NCBI RefSeq assembly: GCF_025515275.1
Contig: NZ_JAOPFU010000043.1
Coordinates: forward strand, 1 to 34,211
DNA from: Catenovulum sp. 2E275
GTDB taxonomy: Bacteria; Pseudomonadota; Gammaproteobacteria; Enterobacterales; Alteromonadaceae
Direction of reading: 5' to 3'
DNA: 34,211 nucleotides
The position numbers were made by a program, and so were the translations under genes. The notes under the pieces are model-generated. The model saw only the letters and a program-made list of their open reading frames with translations, was not told the DNA's origin and searched no databases. Below are positions 28,664 to 34,211 of the stretch, in pieces. The stretch's first letter is position 1, and every line of letters begins with the position of its first letter.

Positions 28664-29608
28664 ATGAATAATAATTTATATGCCAGATTTCCAGGGCAAG
28701 TGATCGCAACTCCACCTTGCAGAATGCTCAACGCCAATATGTATGGTTTTTTTATTAAAGGAGATGCCAAGTGTATTCAACAATATCTTGACCAAACTAT
28801 AAATCAAGTAAAAGTTGATAATATGAGTTTCAAAGCACTTTCATCTTATTGCATGCTAACTTTTACTGATATTGAAAATATCAAGCCAACCACACCGCCA
28901 TTTAGCGAACAAGGGTGGTTTCAAGAAACAGATATAATCATTTGGTTACCTGTTGCCCAGTTAATAAATAATAAAATAGATCATATTTATTGGTACCCTG
29001 CTTTTATTTGTGTGAACAATATTTATGCTTTAGTCAATGGACGAGAAATCTGGGGTTTTAATAAATATTTATGTGACTATACAATGCCAACCAGTGGCGA
29101 GGAACCTGATTTTTTTAATATAACTGTTGACGCCTTTAAGCAATTTTCTCCTAATACAAAAATGGCACCTTGCGAGCTATTTAATATAAAACTGAAACAA
29201 AATAATCAAGAAAAAAAAATAGACGGATTTGTAGAATTAATAAAGGAAGGTTTTGATATTTTAAAAGATCATCCTGATTTCTTTAATTTCGACTTAAATA
29301 TTTTAAAACAGATGCTCTCCGGTTTATTTCATCCGCAGATTGATCAACTTTTATTTAAACAATTTCCAGACGGTACAGCATCCAAAGCTGTATATCAATC
29401 TGTAGTACATAGTCCTTCTGTTATTCAAAAAATTCATGATATTAAGCTATATTTTCATGAATTCGAGTTTTCTTTAAATCAGATGGATATGTTCCCACTT
29501 GAACAAATGTTCGGTATAAAAACTGGTACACAAACGCCTCTTTTACCATTTAATGTTCTATTCGACTTTAATCAGGAAGAAGCTATTTTAATTGCAGAAA
29601 ATAAATAA
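28664..29608 (+). CDS. Acetoacetate-decarboxylase-like protein
   Basis: The 314-residue protein shows the core signature of the acetoacetate decarboxylase superfamily: ICVNNIYALVNGREIWGFNK, in which K134 corresponds to the Schiff-base lysine following the GRExxG motif. An upstream acidic residue (E89 in FQETDI) sits where the family has a catalytic Glu. The second lysine of true decarboxylases is a Tyr here (Y135), and the chain is longer than the roughly 250 residues of the classical enzyme, so the reaction may differ. It lacks a signal peptide. Its stop is 13 bp before the start of a large FAD oxidoreductase gene, which suggests an operon and a shared, unknown pathway. Confidence 0.68.
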   Translation: MNNNLYARFPGQVIATPPCRMLNANMYGFFIKGDAKCIQQYLDQTINQVKVDNMSFKALSSYCMLTFTDIENIKPTTPPFSEQGWFQETDIIIWLPVAQLINNKIDHIYWYPAFICVNNIYALVNGREIWGFNKYLCDYTMPTSGEEPDFFNITVDAFKQFSPNTKMAPCELFNIKLKQNNQEKKIDGFVELIKEGFDILKDHPDFFNFDLNILKQMLSGLFHPQIDQLLFKQFPDGTASKAVYQSVVHSPSVIQKIHDIKLYFHEFEFSLNQMDMFPLEQMFGIKTGTQTPLLPFNVLFDFNQEEAILIAENK

Positions 29609-29621
29609 TAAGGAACTAATA

Positions 29622-31820
29622 ATGTCAGAAAAAAAAAAAATTGCTATTGTTGGGGGTGGTGTATCGGCCATGACCTCTGCGTTTTATTTAACCCAGACAC
29701 CAAACTGGCAAGAGAAATACGATATCACTGTTTATCAACTAGGTTGGCGTTTAGGAGGAAAAGGGGCAAGTGGACGTAACCCTGAGTATGGAAATAGAAT
29801 CCAAGAACATGGTTTGCATATCTGGTTTGGTTTTTACGCTAATGCATTTAAAACAATTCAAGAAGCTTATAAGCTTTGGGATCGCCCCCAAGATGCACCG
29901 TTAGCAACTTGGGAACAAGCATTTAAACCACATAGCTTTATTGTATTACAAGAATTGATTAATAATAAATGGGAATCTTGGCCGATAGAGTTTCCATTAA
30001 TCCCCGGTAACCCTGCCATTGGTAATGAAGAAATTGATCTTTGGGATATTATTCGAACTGCTTATTATTGGCTTAAACAATTTATCTCAAAGTTTGATGA
30101 TAAAGTGAAAGACGCAAAAGCTATCAGCAAAAATAAAACCTTAAATTGTAGGTACGATGCTCCAAAATCTATTTTCGAACGTATCACAAGTGAGCTACAT
30201 CAAGATATTGAAAACTGGTTTGATGACCTTGAAGATGATATTAAAACAGCGCTAGACAGAATTGAGGAATTCTTTGATAAAGCCCCACAAAAAACAAAAC
30301 GACAAAATCAAGATCATCATCACTTTCTCCATTATCTTTTAACAAAACTTAAACAATGGTTAGATGATGAGTTTAATGAAATACTCGCTGATAATGCAGA
30401 GATTAGAAGACTTTTCATTATGGCTGATCTCGGTCTTACAATTTTAATTGGTATGATTGAAGATGGTGTTCTAGAGAATGGCTTTAACATTATCAATAAT
30501 TATGACTACCGTGAATGGCTAATCAAACACGGGGCGAATCAAACTTATACCGTTGACTCGGCACCTGTGAGAGGGTTTTATGATCTAGTATTTGCTTATG
30601 AAAATGGTAACTTTGATAAACCCAATGTCGAGGCAGGCACAATCATTCGAGCTATGCTTAGAATTGCTTTACTCTACAAAGGTGGTGTAATGTGGAAAAT
30701 GCAAGCTGGTATGGGAGACACTATTTTTAGTCCATTTTACGAAGTATTAAAAAAACAAGGTGTAAAGTTTGAGTTTTTTTCTCAAGTTGATGAATTAATC
30801 CCAGATGACGATAGTATAACTGAAATAAAAATTACCCAACAAGTCGCTCTAAAACCAAGCCTAACTGAATATAGTCCATTAATCCCAGTAAATAACTTAC
30901 CTTGCTGGCCAAGTCATCCAAATTATGAACAATTGGATCCGGTTCAAGCACAATTATTAAAACAAAATAATATAAATCTTGAATCATTCTGGAGTAAATG
31001 GCCAGAAATTTACCAGCAACATTTTGGCACTCCCCTACCAACCAAAACTTTAATTAAGGGGCTCGATTTTGATAAAGTCATTTTTGGTGCATCAGTTGCT
31101 TCACTTAAACATATTTGTCCTAAATTATTAGCCAAAGATGAAAAATTAAGATTAGCATCAGAAAAAATACAAGCAGTCGCAACTCAAGCATATCAAGTAT
31201 GGACAAATAAAACATTAACTGAACTAGGCTGGAAAGAGATGCCTGAAGGCCAGGAACCTGTGATGAGTGGTTTTACAGAACCTAATGATACATGGGCTGC
31301 AATGAATCAATTATTAATTAGAGAGGATGCTTGGGCTGCAGGTATAGAAGCTAAAAATATTGCCTATTTTTGTAGTGCGCAACCAGTAGAATTCTATCCA
31401 GATAAAACGGATACGGATTTTCCAAACCGCATGTATGAAAAAGCCAAAATAGGTGCAATCAATCAGTTGAAGCATGAAATTTATTGGCTCTGGCCTGAAG
31501 TTTCTTCAAGCAATGAGTTTGATTGGGATATTTTACTGAGTAAAGACCCAAATTTACAAAATGAGGCTAGGTTTAACGAACAATATTGGCGAAGTAATAT
31601 AGATCCATCAGAACGTTATGTTTTATCTGTTAAAAATTCGAGTCAATATAGGCTAAATACAGACGGGACCCAATTTAAGAATCTTTATATTACTGGTGAT
31701 TGGATAAAAACTGGATTAAATGCAGGGTGTGTTGAAGCTGCAACAATGGCTGGGATGCAAACCTCAAGAGCAATTTGTGGATTGCCACAAAAAATTGTTG
31801 GCGAGTCTGATTTTAGTTAA
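29622..31820 (+). CDS. Large FAD/NAD(P)-binding oxidoreductase, carotenoid-desaturase-like
   Basis: The 732-residue protein opens with a dinucleotide-binding motif (IAIVGGGVSAMTSAFYL), then the second FAD strand VYQLGWRLGGKGASGRN and GLHIWFGFYANAF. These are typical of phytoene/zeta-carotene-desaturase-like and amine-oxidase-like flavoproteins (COG3349 type). The C-terminal FAD segment is NLYITGDWIKTGLNAGCVEA followed by ATMAG. A charged helical insertion at about 150-270, with DDLEDDIKTALDRIEEFF and HHH, is not expected in ordinary desaturases. The ATG at 29622 follows AGGA at 7 bp; an earlier ATG at 29592 lies inside the preceding gene and is rejected. It forms a pair with the decarboxylase-like gene. 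A terminator follows 5 bp after the stop. The substrate is unknown. Confidence 0.78.
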   Translation: MSEKKKIAIVGGGVSAMTSAFYLTQTPNWQEKYDITVYQLGWRLGGKGASGRNPEYGNRIQEHGLHIWFGFYANAFKTIQEAYKLWDRPQDAPLATWEQAFKPHSFIVLQELINNKWESWPIEFPLIPGNPAIGNEEIDLWDIIRTAYYWLKQFISKFDDKVKDAKAISKNKTLNCRYDAPKSIFERITSELHQDIENWFDDLEDDIKTALDRIEEFFDKAPQKTKRQNQDHHHFLHYLLTKLKQWLDDEFNEILADNAEIRRLFIMADLGLTILIGMIEDGVLENGFNIINNYDYREWLIKHGANQTYTVDSAPVRGFYDLVFAYENGNFDKPNVEAGTIIRAMLRIALLYKGGVMWKMQAGMGDTIFSPFYEVLKKQGVKFEFFSQVDELIPDDDSITEIKITQQVALKPSLTEYSPLIPVNNLPCWPSHPNYEQLDPVQAQLLKQNNINLESFWSKWPEIYQQHFGTPLPTKTLIKGLDFDKVIFGASVASLKHICPKLLAKDEKLRLASEKIQAVATQAYQVWTNKTLTELGWKEMPEGQEPVMSGFTEPNDTWAAMNQLLIREDAWAAGIEAKNIAYFCSAQPVEFYPDKTDTDFPNRMYEKAKIGAINQLKHEIYWLWPEVSSSNEFDWDILLSKDPNLQNEARFNEQYWRSNIDPSERYVLSVKNSSQYRLNTDGTQFKNLYITGDWIKTGLNAGCVEAATMAGMQTSRAICGLPQKIVGESDFS

Positions 31821-31825
31821 TACGT

Positions 31826-31848
31826 AGAGCCGGCGATTGTCCGGCTCT
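31826..31848 (+). terminator. Terminator after the oxidoreductase gene
   Basis: The arms 31826-31833 (AGAGCCGG) and 31841-31848 (CCGGCTCT) form a perfect 8-bp GC-rich stem with a 7-base loop, followed by CTTATTATG. It starts 5 bp after the stop codon, closing the two-gene unit. Confidence 0.8.
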
Positions 31849-31975
31849 CTTATTATGATTATATATTTGTTCCATTCTTTGCATACGTATTCAACCTTAA
31901 ACGTTTAAGTTATATGTTTAATTTTTGTTTCTATCTGCTAACATTAAATAAATTTATTAACAAAGTGGAAGAACT

Positions 31976-34033
31976 ATGCGTTATTGGCCAATTTTATTGA
32001 CCTGTGTTAGCTATCAGGTTTTCGCAGCAGATATCTCGGTTAGCTCACCAGATAAAAATATTAAATTTACCTTTACAGACCAAAATAATCTAGCTCAGTA
32101 TCAGGTTAACTATAAAGATAATCCTGTTATCAGCCCAAGTAAACTAGGCTTTACTTTTGAACAAGCTAAACCCATGTACAGAGACTTTAACGTTAAAGAA
32201 GTTAACCGGGAACAGGTAAACTCGAATTGGGAGCAGCCTTGGGGTGAACAAAGAATAATTGATAATAATTACAATGAATTAACAGTTAAATTCACTGATA
32301 TTAATGATAAAAATAACCATTTTCTCGTAACCGCTCGAGTATTCAATGATGGTATTGGTTTTAAATATCATGTGCCATCTAATAAGCCACGGGCAATTAC
32401 CCGAGAATTGACTGAGTTCACTATAATTGATTCACACAAAGCGACAGCTTATTGGATACCTGGGCAAGGTTATGAAAGATACGAATACTTATATAACGAA
32501 ACACCATTAAAGGAAGTCAGTAAAGCCAATACTCCGATAACGGTTAAGCTCGGTTCAGGAGTACATCTTGCTATTCATGAAGCAGCTTTAATTGATTATG
32601 CAAGTATGAGTCTTAATCGCGAGAAAAATGGTCGTTTAGTCGCTGATTTATCTCCAAGATCTGATGGTGTAAAAGTACGTAAACAAGATAGCTTTGATAC
32701 ACCTTGGCGCACCATTCAAATTGGAGATCGTGCCGTAGATTTAATTAATTCTCACCTGAGTTTAAATTTAAATGAACCAAATAAATTAGGCGATGTTAGC
32801 TGGATTAAACCAGGTAAATATGTTGGTATTTGGTGGGGTATGCATATTCAAAAATATACTTGGGGCTCAGGTGAAAAGCATGGAGCAACCACCGAGAATA
32901 CAATCAAATATATGGATTTTGCTGCTAAGCATGGCTTTGATGGTGTTTTAGTTGAAGGTTGGAATACAGGCTGGGACGGAGACTGGATTGCAAATTCAGA
33001 ACTATTTTCATTCACCCAAAGTTATCCTGATTTTGACATTAAAAAAGTATCGAATTATGGTAAAAAAATTGGCGTGAAGCTCATTGGCCACCATGAAACC
33101 TCTGGCGGCATAACTAATTACGAATCTCAAATGGAAGAAGGTTTTAAGCTTTATCAAGAAATGGGGGTAGAGCAGATCAAAACAGGCTATGTTGCTCATG
33201 GTCAAAATTTGAAGCGCCGAGACGGTAACGGTATTATGCGTTACGAATTTACTGACAGCCAAGATATAGTTAATCACTTTATCCATAATGTCACCACAGC
33301 AGCTAAATATAAATTATCAATTAATACTCACGAATCGGTAAAAGATACAGGGCTTCGCCGCACATATCCCAACTGGATTTCACGAGAAAGTGCTCGAGGT
33401 CAGGAGTACAGTGCAGGCTGGTCAGCCCCAAATCCACCATCTCATATACCTTATTTAGTCTTTACTCGAATGTTATCTGGGCCAATGGATTTTACACCTG
33501 GGATTTTTAATTTAGATTACCCTCCGTTAAAAGGCGGCACAGAAGAAGATGGTTTAAGTGATTACATGCGTCCACAAACCACTATAGCTAAGCAATTAGC
33601 TGAGTATGTTGTAATTTATAGTCCGATTCAAATGGCAGCTGATTTACCAGAAAACTATGAAGCAAAGCCTAAACCATTTCAATTTATTAAAGATGTGCCA
33701 ACAGACTGGGAAAAAAGTATCGCCTTACAAGGTGAAGTTGGTGATTTTATCGTAATTGCACGTAAAGAGAAAAAACATCGCCAATATACAGGGAAAGATT
33801 GGTACCTCGGCGCAATCACCAATGAGAAAAGTAGAAATATTGAAGTAAGCTTAGACTTTTTAGATAAAGGGATGAAATACGAAGCCCAAATTTATAAAGA
33901 TGGTAAAAATGCTGATTGGCGAAATAATCCTTATGATATTGAAATTATTAAGCAAGTAGTTACAGCTCAAGAAACACTGAAAATTAAACTATCAGAAGCT
34001 GGGGGCGCAGCAATTAGGTTTAAAGCCCTATAA
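31976..34033 (+). CDS. Secreted glycoside hydrolase family 97 (alpha-glucosidase, SusB-like)
   Basis: This 685-residue enzyme has a short signal peptide (cleavage near VFA|A). The GH97 layout follows: an N-terminal beta-sandwich (about 20-270), a (beta/alpha)8 barrel (about 275-560) and a C-terminal beta domain. Compared from memory with SusB, E374 in GHHETSGG, E453 in NTHESV and E477 in ARGQEYS occupy the calcium/base and acid positions. The spacing between the last two is 24 residues, as in SusB. KTGYV replaces the KxDF-type strand that carries the nucleophile in retaining alpha-galactosidases, so an inverting alpha-glucosidase is predicted. SusB homologues trim starch-type oligosaccharides in the periplasm. 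No SusC/D, amylase or regulator gene lies nearby. GGAAG precedes the ATG at 31976, and a 14-bp terminator follows. Confidence 0.92.
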   Translation: MRYWPILLTCVSYQVFAADISVSSPDKNIKFTFTDQNNLAQYQVNYKDNPVISPSKLGFTFEQAKPMYRDFNVKEVNREQVNSNWEQPWGEQRIIDNNYNELTVKFTDINDKNNHFLVTARVFNDGIGFKYHVPSNKPRAITRELTEFTIIDSHKATAYWIPGQGYERYEYLYNETPLKEVSKANTPITVKLGSGVHLAIHEAALIDYASMSLNREKNGRLVADLSPRSDGVKVRKQDSFDTPWRTIQIGDRAVDLINSHLSLNLNEPNKLGDVSWIKPGKYVGIWWGMHIQKYTWGSGEKHGATTENTIKYMDFAAKHGFDGVLVEGWNTGWDGDWIANSELFSFTQSYPDFDIKKVSNYGKKIGVKLIGHHETSGGITNYESQMEEGFKLYQEMGVEQIKTGYVAHGQNLKRRDGNGIMRYEFTDSQDIVNHFIHNVTTAAKYKLSINTHESVKDTGLRRTYPNWISRESARGQEYSAGWSAPNPPSHIPYLVFTRMLSGPMDFTPGIFNLDYPPLKGGTEEDGLSDYMRPQTTIAKQLAEYVVIYSPIQMAADLPENYEAKPKPFQFIKDVPTDWEKSIALQGEVGDFIVIARKEKKHRQYTGKDWYLGAITNEKSRNIEVSLDFLDKGMKYEAQIYKDGKNADWRNNPYDIEIIKQVVTAQETLKIKLSEAGGAAIRFKAL

Positions 34034-34046
34034 TTTATATAAAATT

Positions 34047-34080
34047 AAACCAATTAAGGCTAACGTGCCTTAATTGGTTT
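34047..34080 (+). terminator. Perfect 14-bp terminator hairpin after the GH97 gene
   Basis: The arms 34047-34060 (AAACCAATTAAGGC) and 34067-34080 (GCCTTAATTGGTTT) are exactly complementary around a 6-base loop, and the right arm ends in a short T-run. It begins 14 bp after the GH97 stop. Because it is symmetric it may act on both strands. Confidence 0.85.
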
Positions 34081-34117
34081 TCCAAAATTATTTTAGCTAG
34101 TACCAAGTATACTTATC

Positions 34118-34211
34118 TAGGGTCTGTTGATCTTTTGAGTACAATTTTGCAGCAGTTTGTTTGGTATTTATCCAAGGCATAGCGATTGACGTGTAGTGAG
34201 CTACACAAATG
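34118..34211. mobile_element. Possible left half of a palindromic mobile element, cut by the window end
   Basis: The last 94 bases start TAGGGTCTGTTGATC, which has the look of an insertion-sequence terminal repeat, and end at a perfect hairpin GTGTAG-TGAG-CTACAC (34191-34206). No open frame is present. I recall similar stretches at the ends of transposable elements in related marine bacteria, in which the right half mirrors the left, but I cannot verify this. The family is not assigned. Confidence 0.35.

Noticed and set aside
28534-28770. 78-residue minus-strand frame upstream of the decarboxylase-like gene
   Set aside because: It overlaps the start of a better supported gene and has low-complexity AT-rich composition with no motif.

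Overview
The window is a low-GC chromosomal segment of a marine gammaproteobacterium, most likely of the Alteromonadales. This is inferred from the glycine-cleavage, cysJIH, cysG, upp-uraA and BarA-type genes together with a TonB-dependent receptor and a secreted GH97 glycosidase. The species cannot be fixed from the sequence alone. Every intergenic gap is under 300 bp.

Left part (1-6016): accessory DNA. The window opens inside the 3' end of an IS3-family insertion sequence whose right terminus can be placed at about base 336. The IS has removed the 5' part of an Lhr-class helicase gene, leaving a chimeric remnant. Next comes a translationally coupled gene pair: a PD-(D/E)XK nuclease with HamA/DUF1837-like features and a 1064-residue superfamily 2 helicase. 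This arrangement matches the Hachiman (HamAB) anti-phage system. A perfect terminator hairpin and three short direct repeats separate this island from the core genome.

Middle part (6017-22938): the glycine cleavage genes lie on the minus strand as gcvT-gcvH, a terminator and an inverted-repeat-bounded spacer, then gcvP. Upstream is a minus-strand pair, a TonB-dependent receptor overlapping an ABC-type substrate-binding protein, divergent from a BarA-like tripartite hybrid sensor kinase. Next is the assimilatory sulfate reduction operon cysJ-cysI-cysH, whose genes overlap and which ends in a strong terminator. Separately promoted cysG follows and supplies the siroheme cofactor for CysI.

Right part (22939-34211): a periplasmic metallo-beta-lactamase-fold hydrolase, a YafJ-type class II glutamine amidotransferase, a DUF2252 protein, a small two-helix membrane protein, the uracil salvage operon upp-uraA, an acetoacetate-decarboxylase-like gene paired with a large carotenoid-desaturase-like FAD oxidoreductase, and a secreted GH97 enzyme with the residues of the inverting alpha-glucosidase subgroup. 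The window ends inside what looks like the tip of another mobile or palindromic repeat element.

Most genes are conventional. The accessory interest lies in the Hachiman-like island with its IS-truncated third gene, the uncharacterised decarboxylase-like/oxidoreductase pair, and several short repeat structures.
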